From NCBI RefSeq assembly GCF_018390575.1, contig NZ_JAHBCJ010000006.1, forward strand, positions 124,001-188,000: 64,000 nucleotides of DNA. The letters are read 5' to 3'. Each line of letters begins with the position of its first letter. Position 1 is the first letter of the stretch. Shown in pieces: positions 7,004 through 15,567 of this stretch. The notes under the pieces were generated by a model. It saw nothing but the letters and a program-made list of their open reading frames with translations, did not search any database and was not told the DNA's origin. Position numbers and translations under genes: made by a program. This stretch comes from Bhargavaea massiliensis (GTDB lineage: Bacteria; Bacillota; Bacilli; Bacillales_A; Planococcaceae).

Positions 7004-7567
7004 ATGCTGAAACGGCTGCTGGTAAGCGGCTATAAGCCGCATGAATTGGGGATATTCAATGATAAGCATCCAGGAATCGCCGTGATCCGCCGGGCAGTCA
7101 CCTCCAGGATCCGTGGCCTATTGGAAGATGAAGACCTAGAATGGGTGATCGTGAGCGGCCAACCCGGCGTCGAGACTTGGGCTGCCGAAGCCGCATTTGA
7201 ATTGCGCGCGGAATATCCCGGATTGAAAGTCGCGGTCATCGCGCCATTTCTGGAGCAGGAGAAGAACTGGAACGATGCCAAAAAGATGGCGTATGAATCC
7301 ATCATGGAGCAGGCGGACTTCACGACCGTTCTGATGAACCGCCCCTATGAAGGCCCTTGGCAATTTTCCGAGCGGGACAAGTTTTTGCTCCGCAATTCGG
7401 ACGGCCTTCTCCTCGTCTACGACGAGGAGAACGAGGGCTCCCCGAAATGGCTCCGGCGGCTCGCCCTTCCCGCTGCGGAACAAGGCCACTATGAATTATT
7501 GACCATCTCAGCCGAAGACCTTAATTTTGCCGCGGAAGAGATGCGGATGGAAGAGAATGGCTGGTGA
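7004..7567 (+). CDS. ypsA: YpsA-like SLOG-superfamily protein (DUF1273)
   Basis: A 187-residue protein with a Rossmann-like SLOG fold: LLVSGYKPHELGIF at the N-terminus, VIVSGQPGVETWAAEAAFEL as the nucleotide-contacting loop, then LKVAVIAPF and DGLLLVYDEENEGSPKWL. YpsA of B. subtilis influences cell division and oxidative stress; the ligand is not settled. The ATG at 7004 is used because AAAGGGTG lies eight bases upstream; longer in-frame starts would run into the terminator. In B. subtilis gpsB follows ypsA, but here a terminator and an unrelated gene follow. Confidence 0.85.
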   Translation: MLKRLLVSGYKPHELGIFNDKHPGIAVIRRAVTSRIRGLLEDEDLEWVIVSGQPGVETWAAEAAFELRAEYPGLKVAVIAPFLEQEKNWNDAKKMAYESIMEQADFTTVLMNRPYEGPWQFSERDKFLLRNSDGLLLVYDEENEGSPKWLRRLALPAAEQGHYELLTISAEDLNFAAEEMRMEENGW

Positions 7568-7606
7568 GACAGCCACGATTCCCATCATTTCAATTTTCCC
7601 GACATA

Positions 7607-7645
7607 CAAAAAGCCATCACTCTGCAAAAAAGTGATGGCTTTTAT
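7607..7645. terminator. Bidirectional terminator after ypsA
   Basis: AGCCATCACT (7612-7621) and AGTGATGGCT (7631-7640) form a perfect stem flanked by A-rich and T-rich runs, serving ypsA and the convergent gene at 7676. Confidence 0.8.
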
Positions 7646-7675
7646 GATTAATTCCCCGGTCAAAGCAGCTTTGTA

Positions 7676-8350
7676 TCAGAGAACAAACTCCGTATTCACG
7701 TAGACAAGCGTCCAGTGGTCAGCGTCAAGAAGGTCCTCGATCTTCAGTTTCTCTCCGTGGCCGAGCCATACATCATCTCCAACCACCGCGACAACCATCG
7801 ACCGGCCGCCGTCATGGAGATTAAGATAAATGTCTCCGATATTCGGCTGGATTTCCTGGGTTCTGGAAAGCCTCGCCGCGAGCCTGGCATCTTCGTTGAT
7901 CTTCTCTTCAGGTACGATGGTGACGTCCTGATAAGCAATGTTTCGGCTTTCAGGGCCACGCCCTTCCTTGAGTACCACGAACTCTTTGCGCTTGATCGGA
8001 TTCTGGCGTGCTGTAACCACTGTCCGTCCTTCAATCTGCTCCACTTTTTCGAATTCGTTGAGACCATAATGGCTCATCGGTTCCGGATCAGGTCTTGTGA
8101 CCAGAATATACCCGCCGACTTCCGGCTCAAGATCTTCACGGATCGTATACCATTGCCCCCTGAACATAAATGCATCCATGTGGCTCGGCCTGTGAAGCGT
8201 GATATCTTCTGCCTTGCTTGTCACCTGTTCCATGTCTTTGATGCGGTACATGTGTACAGATTTCTTCGCCAGCGGGTTAATCGTATAAACTTTGTGCAGT
8301 TCGTTCTTGTAATAAACGAACTGTCCTTTCCGTACTTGAAGTAATTTCAC
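7676..8350 (-). CDS. Hypothetical protein of 224 residues
   Basis: A soluble protein I do not recognise. It starts at a GTG (VKLLQVRKGQFVYYKNELHK) eight bases after GGAGG. Several segments look like small beta-barrel units: KGQFVYYKNELHKVY, FRGQWYTIREDLEPEVGGYI, KRKEFVVLKEG and a final block around GDDVWLGHGEKLKIEDLLD. There is no signal peptide or membrane helix. It has its own promoter and terminator, so it appears monocistronic. No function is proposed. Confidence 0.65.
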   Translation of the reverse strand: MKLLQVRKGQFVYYKNELHKVYTINPLAKKSVHMYRIKDMEQVTSKAEDITLHRPSHMDAFMFRGQWYTIREDLEPEVGGYILVTRPDPEPMSHYGLNEFEKVEQIEGRTVVTARQNPIKRKEFVVLKEGRGPESRNIAYQDVTIVPEEKINEDARLAARLSRTQEIQPNIGDIYLNLHDGGRSMVVAVVGDDVWLGHGEKLKIEDLLDADHWTLVYVNTEFVL

Positions 8351-8430
8351 TTCTTGTACCTCCTTCCAGCAGTGACTCTCTTTCCATCTTAAGGGATGAG
8401 GGGGCGGGTGTCCATGAACATGCAAAATTT

Positions 8431-8459
8431 TTTATATTCAAGCCAAGATAGACCGCCAA
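8431..8459 (-). promoter_or_regulatory. Promoter of the 224-residue hypothetical gene
   Basis: On the minus strand TTGGCG (8459-8454), a 17-base spacer and TATAAA (8436-8431) form a sigma-A-like promoter about 80 bases upstream of the GTG start. Confidence 0.5.
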
Positions 8460-8463
8460 ATTT

Positions 8464-8907
8464 TTAGACATTTTTACTTTTCATCACCACAATCATCAGA
8501 AGTTCCTTAAGATCCCGTTCTTCCATTCCGGACAACCGTGCAGTAATATCTTTAATCATCTTTTCCCGTCCGTCCTGCTCCCCATACCTTTGATTGCCTG
8601 CCCGGATAAAAGAATCCGCCAATTCATCCAGACTGGCTTCCTTTGCCTCGGCTGACGGGCCAGGTTCAGGAGAAACGGATGCCACTTCCCGGTTTGATTC
8701 ACCGGTCAGCAGGCTCTCTGCTGATACATCGAATCGCTCGCAGATTGTGACGATCCAACTGGCCGAGGGCGCGCTCTTGCCTTCCTCCCAGTGCTTGATT
8801 CGGCTGGCGGATGTGCCGATCTCTTTGCCAAAAGCCAACATCGACAGCCCAGTCTTCTCCCGGAGTGCCTTCAGCCGCCTGCCGAATGCCGCCTGATTCC
8901 AAGCCAT
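8464..8907 (-). CDS. XRE-family helix-turn-helix regulator
   Basis: A 147-residue protein with an N-terminal Cro/C1-type helix-turn-helix (about residues 7-62: FGRRLKALREKTGLSMLAFG, then SASRIKHWEEGKSAPS). A Ser/Glu-rich linker (70-90) and a predicted helical C-terminal part (DELADSFIRAGNQRY...LKELLMIVVMKSKN) may serve in dimer formation or ligand sensing. It is transcribed alone, divergently from the ThpR gene. Its target is unknown. Confidence 0.75.
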   Translation of the reverse strand: MAWNQAAFGRRLKALREKTGLSMLAFGKEIGTSASRIKHWEEGKSAPSASWIVTICERFDVSAESLLTGESNREVASVSPEPGPSAEAKEASLDELADSFIRAGNQRYGEQDGREKMIKDITARLSGMEERDLKELLMIVVMKSKNV

Positions 8908-9093
8908 GAGGGTCCCTCCTTCACTATTCCCATCATAGCACAGCTTAATTTTTCAGAAATCAGGGATGCGCATTTATTTATTCGCAATATAAAACCGGCT
9001 CCTATTGTTTTTCACTATAGCAAGCATCCGAAACATCTTTTCGGCAGCCGGTGGTACAATAAAGGCAATACGATGTAAATGGGGGCGTTTTGC

Positions 9094-9636
9094 TTGCAGC
9101 AGCATTATTTCCTAGGTATCCGAATCCCTTCAGATGTACAGCCACTTGCGGAAAAGTACCTGTCCCGGCACAAGCTGGGCGACCGGTACAAAGTGATTTC
9201 ACACCCGGAAGACCTGCACATTACTCTCTTTTACCTGGGTGCCTGTGATGAATTGATGCTTTCCAAGCTTTCTGCCCGGCTTCGCACACTTGCAGGACAG
9301 CATCCCCCTATTTCGCTTCAGATTGACGGATTCAATTTTTTCGGTCCTTCGTCCGGTCCGCGCGTGACCTATTTGTCCGTCACAAAAAACCTGTTTCTTG
9401 AACACCTCCAAAAAGACATAGCTGCTGCCATAACAGCAGTCACCGGCCTTCCGTCAAAAGACCGCTTTGTTCCACACATTACGATTGCCAAAAAGCGGAA
9501 GAATAATGAACGCTTATCCTTGTCGACCGACCTGCTTGACCCGTATCCGGTCCCTGTTGACCGTTTCAACTTATTTAAAGTTCATCCACACAGCACCCCG
9601 AAATATGAAGCGATCGAAGCCTTCCTTTTAGAATGA
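9094..9636 (+). CDS. thpR: RNA 2',3'-cyclic phosphodiesterase (2H family)
   Basis: A 180-residue 2H phosphoesterase of the LigT/ThpR type, which opens 2',3'-cyclic phosphates of RNA ends. The two catalytic H-x-T motifs are HIT at 42-44 (PEDLHITLFYLG) and HIT at 128-130 (VPHITIAKK). The TTG at 9094 is preferred because GGGGGCG lies six bases upstream and the encoded QQHYFLGIRIP is the usual family N-terminus; an in-frame ATG at 9079 lacks a site. The gene is divergent from the XRE regulator. Confidence 0.8.
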   Translation: MQQHYFLGIRIPSDVQPLAEKYLSRHKLGDRYKVISHPEDLHITLFYLGACDELMLSKLSARLRTLAGQHPPISLQIDGFNFFGPSSGPRVTYLSVTKNLFLEHLQKDIAAAITAVTGLPSKDRFVPHITIAKKRKNNERLSLSTDLLDPYPVPVDRFNLFKVHPHSTPKYEAIEAFLLE

Positions 9637-9698
9637 GCCGATTGATGGAGATTCTGCTCAATTCGGCAAGACCTGTGTCACTGCACGATTGAAAATGA

Positions 9699-9733
9699 GA
9701 GCCAGTCCGGTACAGAGTTATCCGGACTGGCTC
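9699..9733. terminator. Bidirectional terminator between thpR and the dUTPase gene
   Basis: GAGCCAGTCCGG (9699-9710) and CCGGACTGGCTC (9722-9733) pair perfectly over 12 bases. The minus strand continues TCATTTTC. Confidence 0.7.
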
Positions 9734-9736
9734 GGT

Positions 9737-10222
9737 TCAATATCCGCGCTGCTGTCTTGCGTAGTTTTCCTCATTTTTCACATGATAAGCCTGAACCATG
9801 TCTTCTGCCGTAAATCCGAGTTCTTCGGCAATGGCCCGGTAAAGGACCCAGACGGCTTCATATGATGCCCTGTCTTGGCGTTCGCCAAATTCGAGGACGG
9901 CCCGCTGTGTCTTAATGAACAAGTCGGTCAGGTCACCCGTTTCTTCCCCTTCGGGCCATTCACTCAGATCCTCCATGCCTTTCAGAATTCCGAGAGACAG
10001 CAGGAAATGGATGGAGTCGACATATTCCTCGATCAGTATCGGTTTAGGCGACGGCCCTTTCTGGCTCCAGAATTTAAAACATCGTGTCTCATTGGCCAGC
10101 TCAGCCAGCTCAACGGTGAGGGCAAGCAGCTTCTCTCTGAAGACGTCCCGTTCGACACCATTGTTTTCTTCAATATACTTATCCAGCCGTTTTTGCATCA
10201 TAAACAAACGTGTCAGTTCCAA
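9737..10222 (-). CDS. Dimeric (all-alpha) dUTPase-like NTP pyrophosphohydrolase
   Basis: A 161-residue all-helical protein of the dimeric dUTPase family. The metal-binding helices are seen as ELAELANETRCFKFWS and EEYVDSIHFLLSLGI, whose acidic residues bind Mg2+ in the fold. Members hydrolyse dUTP to dUMP and pyrophosphate, keeping uracil out of DNA. Unlike the trimeric dUTPase it has no beta-barrel motifs. It is convergent with thpR and divergent from ysdB. Confidence 0.8.
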   Translation of the reverse strand: MELTRLFMMQKRLDKYIEENNGVERDVFREKLLALTVELAELANETRCFKFWSQKGPSPKPILIEEYVDSIHFLLSLGILKGMEDLSEWPEGEETGDLTDLFIKTQRAVLEFGERQDRASYEAVWVLYRAIAEELGFTAEDMVQAYHVKNEENYARQQRGY

Positions 10223-10318
10223 TCGTGGCCCTCCGAACAGAAAATGTTTTGTTTTTATGAAACCTTATCGCGTTTCAATCGTATAGGAGGAAACCAGTAT
10301 GTGCAAGGGGGTACCGCC

Positions 10319-10711
10319 ATGGCCTTGATTATCCGAGTGGCCGTAATCGCCATCATCGTCTATCTTTTCTACCGGGGCATCCGCTACCTCACCGATCCAA
10401 AGAGGAAACTGGATGAGGCCCACGAGCAGGAGCGGTACTACTTTTATGACGACGTGAAAAATGTCCGAAAAAACTTCTTCATCACCTATAAGGGCGCCCT
10501 CTTTGAAGGTGAAAAATACATGGGGACGACCGACCGGTCATTTGAAGTCGTCTCCATCTTTGTATGGGTCAGGGACGAAGCCTCCCTTCAGGGCTTCACC
10601 CGTGATGATTTTATATTCCTTGAGAAAGAAATCCGGATGAGTTATCCGGATGCAGACATCAATTGGAAAAATCCGATTGAGCAGCTGATGAAAAAAGGCG
10701 GAACCGCTTAA
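10319..10711 (+). CDS. ysdB: YsdB-like protein
   Basis: A 130-residue protein with one N-terminal membrane helix (ALIIRVAVIAIIVYLFYRGI) and a basic cytoplasmic part, resembling YsdB, a SigW-regulon protein next to rplT in B. subtilis. Three starts are possible: ATG 10319 with AAGGGGG before it, an in-frame GTG at 10301 after a perfect AGGAGG, and an out-of-frame ATG at 10299 that would give a nine-residue peptide. The ATG at 10319 is used; the GTG would add six residues. The last codons overlap a terminator stem. Confidence 0.7.
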   Translation: MALIIRVAVIAIIVYLFYRGIRYLTDPKRKLDEAHEQERYYFYDDVKNVRKNFFITYKGALFEGEKYMGTTDRSFEVVSIFVWVRDEASLQGFTRDDFIFLEKEIRMSYPDADINWKNPIEQLMKKGGTA

Positions 10712-10743
10712 TGCGGCCCGCCTTTTTTGCTTTATCCGAATTA

Positions 10744-11010
10744 CTAACTGCCCGTCAAATACAGGACGGCCGCAAGATCTGCGATCGCCAGCATGAGAAA
10801 GCCGACACGGAACGCGGTGTGCTTCGTCTTATGCCGGAATGCCTGCATCCCGGCATAAGATCCTGCACCGCCGCCAAGGATGGCGATCATCCAAAGCGTC
10901 CGCTCCGGAACCCGCCAGCCTCCATTTTGCGCCTGCCGCTTGTCGTACCCCATCATGACAAAGCCGTATGCGGATAATATGAGAATCCAGCCGACCAGCA
11001 CATTTTCCAT
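10744..11010 (-). CDS. ysdA: DUF1294 membrane protein YsdA
   Basis: An 88-residue protein with three hydrophobic segments and the DUF1294 core GYDKRQAQNGGWRVPERTLW followed by GGGAGSYAGMQAFRHKT. Function unknown. It sits after the rplT terminator in the same order as in B. subtilis. Confidence 0.85.
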   Translation of the reverse strand: MENVLVGWILILSAYGFVMMGYDKRQAQNGGWRVPERTLWMIAILGGGAGSYAGMQAFRHKTKHTAFRVGFLMLAIADLAAVLYLTGS

Positions 11011-11031
11011 GCCGAAACCTCCGATCCATCC

Positions 11032-11060
11032 AAAAAGACCGGCGAACAGTTCGCCGGTCT
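11032..11060 (-). terminator. Terminator of the infC-rpmI-rplT operon
   Basis: AGACCGGCGAA (11036-11046) and TTCGCCGGTCT (11050-11060) pair perfectly around a three-base loop, followed on the minus strand by TTTTTGG. Confidence 0.85.
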
Positions 11061-11070
11061 CTTCAATGAA

Positions 11071-11430
11071 TTAGTTGTTGACTGCTTTTTTCGCTGCGTC
11101 TGCGAGTTGTGCGAATGCTTTCTCGTCAGTGATCGCGAGGTCAGCGAGCATCTTGCGGTTCACGTCGATGCCTGCAACTTTAAGGCCGTGCATGAGCTTG
11201 CTGTAAGACAGGCCGTTGATGCGTGCAGCTGCGTTGATTCGTGCAATCCACAGTTTGCGGAAGTCCCGTTTTTTCTGACGACGGTCACGGTATGCATATT
11301 GCAGGGACTTCATGACCTGTTGGTTAGCTGTTTTGTAGAGTGTATGCTTCGAGCCGTAGTAGCCTTTGGCAAGTTTGAGAACACGATTACGACGCTTGCG
11401 CGTCACTGTACCGCCTTTTACGCGTGGCAT
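11071..11430 (-). CDS. rplT: 50S ribosomal protein L20
   Basis: A 119-residue protein with full family identity from [20 protein letters not shown] to the C-terminal RNA-binding domain ([19 protein letters not shown]). It binds 23S rRNA early in large-subunit assembly and represses its own operon through the infC leader. Third gene of infC-rpmI-rplT. Confidence 0.98.
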   Translation of the reverse strand: MPRVKGGTVTRKRRNRVLKLAKGYYGSKHTLYKTANQQVMKSLQYAYRDRRQKKRDFRKLWIARINAAARINGLSYSKLMHGLKVAGIDVNRKMLADLAITDEKAFAQLADAAKKAVNN

Positions 11431-11471
11431 AGGATTTCCCTCCTGATGTTGATTCGTTTTCTATGATCGGA

Positions 11472-11672
11472 TTATTTCATGTAAGTGAGCATTTGCTTGA
11501 TGCGCTTGAAGTCGCCTTTGGAAACGAGGGCAGCTTTGCGGAGATGACGCTTCTGCTTTGTCGATTTGTTGGCGAACAAGTGGCTTGTGTAAGCACGGCC
11601 GCGCTTGAGTTTGCCGGAACCGGTGCGCTTGAAGCGCTTTGCGGAACCTTTGTGAGTTTTCATTTTAGGCAT
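11472..11672 (-). CDS. rpmI: 50S ribosomal protein L35
   Basis: A 66-residue basic protein starting [20 protein letters not shown], the signature of L35. It lies between infC and rplT with short gaps and is probably co-regulated by L20. Confidence 0.97.
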   Translation of the reverse strand: MPKMKTHKGSAKRFKRTGSGKLKRGRAYTSHLFANKSTKQKRHLRKAALVSKGDFKRIKQMLTYMK

Positions 11673-11702
11673 GGTCGGTATCCTCCTAATCCTGTGCGTA
11701 GA

Positions 11703-12230
11703 TTATTTCTTTTCTTCGATCGGGGCCATCTGCAGGAACATGCTTCGGCCTTCCATCTTCGGTCTCTGCTCGACCGTGCCGACTTCCTTGCAGGCTTCGG
11801 CAAAACGTTCGAGGACGCGCTGTCCGATCTCCTTGTGGGTGATCGCACGGCCGCGGAAACGGATGGACGCTTTCACTTTGTCCCCTTTTTCAAGGAACTT
11901 GATTGCGTTTCGGAGCTTGGTCTGGAAGTCATGCTCGTCGATGGACGGGCTCAGGCGGACTTCCTTGATGTTGATGACTTTCTGGTTTTTGCGCGCTTCC
12001 CGTTCTTTCTTCTGCTGTTCGAACTTGAACTTCCCATAGTCCATGATCCGGGCTACAGGCGGTTTTGCGTTCGGAGCGACAAGAACGAGGTCCAAGTTTG
12101 CACGCGTAGCGATTTCCATCGCTTCGTTCCGCGTTTTGACGCCCAGCTGATCACCGTTTTGGTCGATGATGCGGAGCTCCCGGGCGCGGATGCCCTCATT
12201 GACAAATTTGTCTCGATTATCTCTGCTAAT
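11703..12230 (-). CDS. infC: Translation initiation factor IF-3 (ATT start)
   Basis: IF-3 of 175 residues: N-domain [20 protein letters not shown], linker [16 protein letters not shown] and C-domain [19 protein letters not shown]. It keeps 30S subunits free and checks the initiator codon. The start is an ATT at 12230 with GGAGG nine bases upstream; a rare non-AUG start is the rule for infC and allows autogenous control by IF-3. Upstream ATG codons in frame would add residues unlike the family. Confidence 0.93.
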   Translation of the reverse strand: MSRDNRDKFVNEGIRARELRIIDQNGDQLGVKTRNEAMEIATRANLDLVLVAPNAKPPVARIMDYGKFKFEQQKKEREARKNQKVINIKEVRLSPSIDEHDFQTKLRNAIKFLEKGDKVKASIRFRGRAITHKEIGQRVLERFAEACKEVGTVEQRPKMEGRSMFLQMAPIEEKK

Positions 12231-12470
12231 CGTAAGCCACCTCCGTGTAGTAATTCGCGAATACATGGTTTGGGCAGGCTCGCGGGGATGGTCCCCGTGG
12301 CCAATCCGAAAGAAAAACGGGTGGACCTGGGTCCACCCGCCGCATATGTGACCGCGCCAACAGGCACGGGACGTCACAATGGTGCAAACCTGCCAACAGC
12401 CGAAGCGTCGATCAGGTGAGAAGCGGGCAGCTCCTTCTTCTACCACAAACTGTATTCCTTAACCTAATCA
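12231..12470 (-). promoter_or_regulatory. L20-type leader of the infC operon with attenuator
   Basis: About 240 untranslated bases separate the promoter from the infC start. They include a strong terminator-like hairpin: CGGGTGGACC (12318-12327) and GGTCCACCCG (12330-12339) followed on the minus strand by TTTTTC. In Firmicutes the leader of this operon binds L20, which favours termination. Position, length and attenuator agree; I did not align the L20-binding helices. Confidence 0.7.
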
Positions 12471-12499
12471 ATAATAGCCTATGCAACACAGCTTGTCAA
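12471..12499 (-). promoter_or_regulatory. Promoter of infC-rpmI-rplT
   Basis: On the minus strand TTGACA (12499-12494), a 17-base spacer and TATTAT (12476-12471): a near-consensus sigma-A promoter, as expected for a ribosomal operon. Confidence 0.8.
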
Positions 12500-12548
12500 T
12501 GATTATGTTGGAGAATCATCTTTTGGGACAGATAGATTATGGAGCGTG

Positions 12549-12659
12549 GTTGATTTCCGCTCCGGGCGGACGCTTTCCGCGGGGAAGGCATCGAGCCTTC
12601 TGCGAAGTCTCTCCGCTCTTCCTTTTCCGCAGGAGTCGCCGCCCTCCGCTGCAATCAAC
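12549..12659. repeat. Dispersed intergenic repeat, copy A (short form)
   Basis: A GC-rich element bounded by GTTGATT (12549-12555) and AATCAAC (12653-12659). It starts GATTTCCGCTCCGGGCGGAC and ends GGAGTCGCCGCCCTCCGCTG, so its ends can fold back on each other. It shares edge motifs with copies at 12804, 40255 and 63957. No coding potential is evident. Confidence 0.65.
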
Positions 12660-12803
12660 AATGATTAATTAGGTGGTCTTAAAGCGTTATCTTACCAGCT
12701 GGTGTTCCGAAACTGTCCTAATCAAACAATCTTTTGATTTTATTCTGTAAGTTGTTTTCAGATTGTATCGCTGAGGATTATACGACCCAAAGCTATAGTT
12801 GAT

Positions 12804-13145
12804 GGATTGGAGCGTAGGACCTGAGACTCTTGCGGGAAAAGCGTTAGCCGAAGACCCCGCAGGATGTTGCGCAATGCTTCGCAACGCTTGCGCTTTTGCG
12901 CGCAGAAGATCTTCCGCTACGCGATGCGCACAGACGCCAGGCTTTTATTGCCTGCCACGCAACGCTACGCTTTTGCACGCAGATGCCAATCTACGTGTTG
13001 GCATCGGCTAAGGCAACGCCCGCGGACTAGCGGACGCCGTCACGAAGAACGGCGTCTGTAGCCAAAAGCGACAGCGTTGGCCAACAAAGCTCTTCCTGCT
13101 ACCAAAACTCAGTTTTTGGTAAGCAAGGACCCGGAGCGGAAATCC
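12804..13145. repeat. Dispersed intergenic repeat, copy B (long form)
   Basis: A roughly 340-base element bounded by GGATT (12804-12808) and AATCC (13141-13145), in the opposite orientation to copy A. Its left edge reads GATTGGAGCGTAGGACCTGA and its right edge ACCCGGAGCGGAAATCC. The reverse strand includes ACCAAAAACTGAGTTTTGGT (hairpin), which recurs almost unchanged in copy D. The interior contains many short inverted pieces and no plausible gene. Between copies A and B (12660-12803) I see only AT-rich sequence. Confidence 0.65.
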
Positions 13146-13159
13146 AGAGGATTTTCAGA

Positions 13160-13207
13160 AAAAGAAAAACTGTAGACAAAGGAGTTGTACGCTCACTTAG
13201 TCTACAG
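13160..13207 (-). terminator. Terminator of thrS
   Basis: CTGTAGAC (13170-13177) pairs with GTCTACAG (13200-13207), extended by partial pairing of AAGGAG with CTCACTT. The minus strand continues TTTTTCTTTTTC. Confidence 0.7.
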
Positions 13208-13248
13208 TCTACAGAACCCGCCAGCATTAGCAGGCAATTTAGATCAGC

Positions 13249-15186
13249 TTACTTCTTCCCGTCCACTTCTTCGCGGAGTTTGGCGATGAAGTCGTTGAGC
13301 GGGATGGATTCGGATTTTTGTTCGCCGTATTTCCGGACGTTGACTTCGCCGGATTCGGCTTCTTTGTCGCCGAGGACGAGCATGTACGGGATTTTCTGTG
13401 TCTGGGCTTCACGGATCTTGTAGCCGAGTTTCTCGTCGCGGCTGTCGACATCGACGCGCAGGCCCTGTGCCTGGAGGGCTTCACGGACTTTCTCTGCATA
13501 GTCGTGGTGGACTTCCGGAGAGACCGGGATGATTTCCACCTGGACCGGTGCGAGCCATGTCGGGAACGCCCCTTTGTATTCCTCGATAAGGAAGGCGACA
13601 AAACGCTCCATTGTCGAGACGACGCCGCGGTGGATGACGACCGGGCGGTGCTGTTTGCCGTCGCTGCCGATATAGTTCAGGTCAAATCGTTCAGGCAGGA
13701 GGAAGTCCAGCTGGACAGTGGACAGGGTCTCTTCCTTGCCGATCGCCGTCTTGACCTGCACATCGAGCTTCGGTCCGTAGAATGCTGCTTCCCCTTCAGC
13801 TTCATAGTAGTCGAGGCCGAGGTCATCCATCGCTTCCTTCAGCATGCTCTGTGCTTTCTCCCACATTTCATCGTCATCAAAATACTTTTCCGTATCTTCC
13901 GGGTCCCGGTAGGACAGACGGAACGAATAATCGTTCAGGTTAAAGTCTTTGTAGACGTCCATCACGAGTTCCACGACGCGCTTGAATTCTTCCTTGATCT
14001 GATCCGGACGGACGAAGATATGGGCATCGTTCAGTGTCATGCCGCGCACACGCTGGAGACCGGATAGTGCACCGGACATTTCATAGCGGTGCATGAGCCC
14101 AAGTTCTGCAATGCGGATCGGCAGGTCGCGGTAGGAATGGATGCCGTTTTTGTAGATCATCATGTGATGCGGGCAGTTCATCGGGCGTAGGACAAGTTCC
14201 TCGTTGTCCGCCTGCATCGTCGGGAACATGTCGTCTTGGTAGTGTTGCCAGTGACCGGATGTCTTGTACAGTTCCACGTTTGCCATGACCGGCGTGTAGA
14301 CGTGATCATAGCCGAGCTTTTCCTCCTTGTCGACGATATATCGTTCGACAAGACGGCGGATCGTTGCGCCTTTCGGGAGCCACATCGGCAGCCCCTGCCC
14401 GACAAGCTGGTTCGACATGAACAGATTCAGTTCCTTGCCGATTTTGCGGTGATCGCGCTCGCGGGCCTCTTCAAGCAGGCGGAGGTGTTCTGCCAGGTCC
14501 TCTTTTTTGAAGAATGCCGTACCGTAGATGCGCTGGAGCATTTTGTTGTCGGAGTCGCCGCGCCAGTATGCGCCCGCCGTGCTGAGCAATTTGAATTCTT
14601 TCAGTTTCCCGGTGGACGGTACGTGCACGCCGCGGCACAGGTCGAAGAATTCACCTTGGTAATAAATGGTGACTTTTTCATCTTCCGGGATTGCATCAAG
14701 CAGCTCCAATTTGTACTCATCACCGATTTCCTCATAAATCTTCCGGGCTTCGTCTCGCGTGACCTCTTTTCGGACGATTTCAAGGTTTTCATTGATGATT
14801 TTTTTCATTTCCTTTTCGATGGCCGGGAAGTCTTCCGCACGGATCGGTTCGGGTGAATCGAAATCATAGTAAAATCCGCTTTCAATCACCGGGCCGATGC
14901 CGAGCTTCACATCTTTGAACAGGCGCTTGACTGCCTGAGCGAGAACATGGGCCGTGCTGTGGCGCAAAATCTCCAGTGCCTCCGGGGAATCGGGAGTGAT
15001 GATCTCAATGGCGCCGTCTTCCATGATTGGCGTGCGGAAATCGATCAGCTGTCCGCTTAGTTTGCCCGCCAGCGCCTTTTTGCGCAGCCCGGGGCTGATT
15101 GACTGGGCCACATCCTCCGTTGTTGTACCCTTTGTGAATTCCTTTACCGCTCCGTCGGGAAATGTCAGTTTAATCTGTTCTGCCAT
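13249..15186 (-). CDS. thrS: Threonine--tRNA ligase
   Basis: A 645-residue class II synthetase. Domains in order: TGS (residues 1-62), the second additional/editing domain (about 65-230, with the SAD metal-site region), catalytic core (about 240-540) with [34 protein letters not shown] and the C-terminal [19 protein letters not shown] motif 3, and the anticodon-binding domain ([18 protein letters not shown] onward). It charges tRNA-Thr. Expression is controlled by the T-box leader upstream. AAAGGAG lies nine bases before the ATG. Confidence 0.98.
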   Translation of the reverse strand: MAEQIKLTFPDGAVKEFTKGTTTEDVAQSISPGLRKKALAGKLSGQLIDFRTPIMEDGAIEIITPDSPEALEILRHSTAHVLAQAVKRLFKDVKLGIGPVIESGFYYDFDSPEPIRAEDFPAIEKEMKKIINENLEIVRKEVTRDEARKIYEEIGDEYKLELLDAIPEDEKVTIYYQGEFFDLCRGVHVPSTGKLKEFKLLSTAGAYWRGDSDNKMLQRIYGTAFFKKEDLAEHLRLLEEARERDHRKIGKELNLFMSNQLVGQGLPMWLPKGATIRRLVERYIVDKEEKLGYDHVYTPVMANVELYKTSGHWQHYQDDMFPTMQADNEELVLRPMNCPHHMMIYKNGIHSYRDLPIRIAELGLMHRYEMSGALSGLQRVRGMTLNDAHIFVRPDQIKEEFKRVVELVMDVYKDFNLNDYSFRLSYRDPEDTEKYFDDDEMWEKAQSMLKEAMDDLGLDYYEAEGEAAFYGPKLDVQVKTAIGKEETLSTVQLDFLLPERFDLNYIGSDGKQHRPVVIHRGVVSTMERFVAFLIEEYKGAFPTWLAPVQVEIIPVSPEVHHDYAEKVREALQAQGLRVDVDSRDEKLGYKIREAQTQKIPYMLVLGDKEAESGEVNVRKYGEQKSESIPLNDFIAKLREEVDGKK

Positions 15187-15194
15187 GTCAATAA

Positions 15195-15495
15195 TCTCCT
15201 TTCCGTCTTTCCAAATTTACGCAAAAAAGCCCCGTCCCTAAAAGGGACGAGGCCTGCTCGCGGTTCCACCCTTCTTCCTGCCGGCAATGAACGACCATGC
15301 CGGAGAAGCTCTGCATCGGATAACGGACCGGAGGCCGGCTCAGGCTACTCCCGATTTTGTTTAGGGGCTCGCCTTCGCTGCTCTGGGGTGGTCGATCCGA
15401 TGCCGCGCCATCGGGGGCTCTCAGCCTAAGGCCCCGTTCTCTGTCTGGCCGGACAACCGTTCGTTGTCCCCGTCATTGCATTTGGAAGAAGTATT
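15195..15495 (-). promoter_or_regulatory. T-box riboswitch of thrS
   Basis: A 300-base leader containing the diagnostic T-box AGGGTGGAACCGCG (minus strand, 15272-15259) and a following terminator stem (GCCTCGTCCC/GGGACGGGGC, about 15228-15253) with TTTTTTG. An AGAGAACGGGG segment near 15437 fits the stem I distal part, and GATCGACCACC near 15390 offers ACC (Thr) as specifier. Uncharged tRNA-Thr is expected to stabilise the antiterminator. Confidence 0.9.
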
Positions 15496-15501
15496 GAACT
15501 C

Positions 15502-15530
15502 ATCATACGAAAAACCTGCGTAATTTGCAA
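15502..15530 (-). promoter_or_regulatory. Promoter of the T-box/thrS transcript
   Basis: On the minus strand TTGCAA (15530-15525), a 17-base spacer and TATGAT (15507-15502). Confidence 0.7.
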
Positions 15531-15567
15531 CCGCGTTTCTTGCCTGCCTCATTCAGGCTGCATTTAT

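Noticed and set aside
11463-12419. Open frame of 318 codons on the plus strand opposite rpmI and infC
   Set aside because: It covers two certain genes and their leader on the other strand, has no ribosome site and no recognisable protein features.
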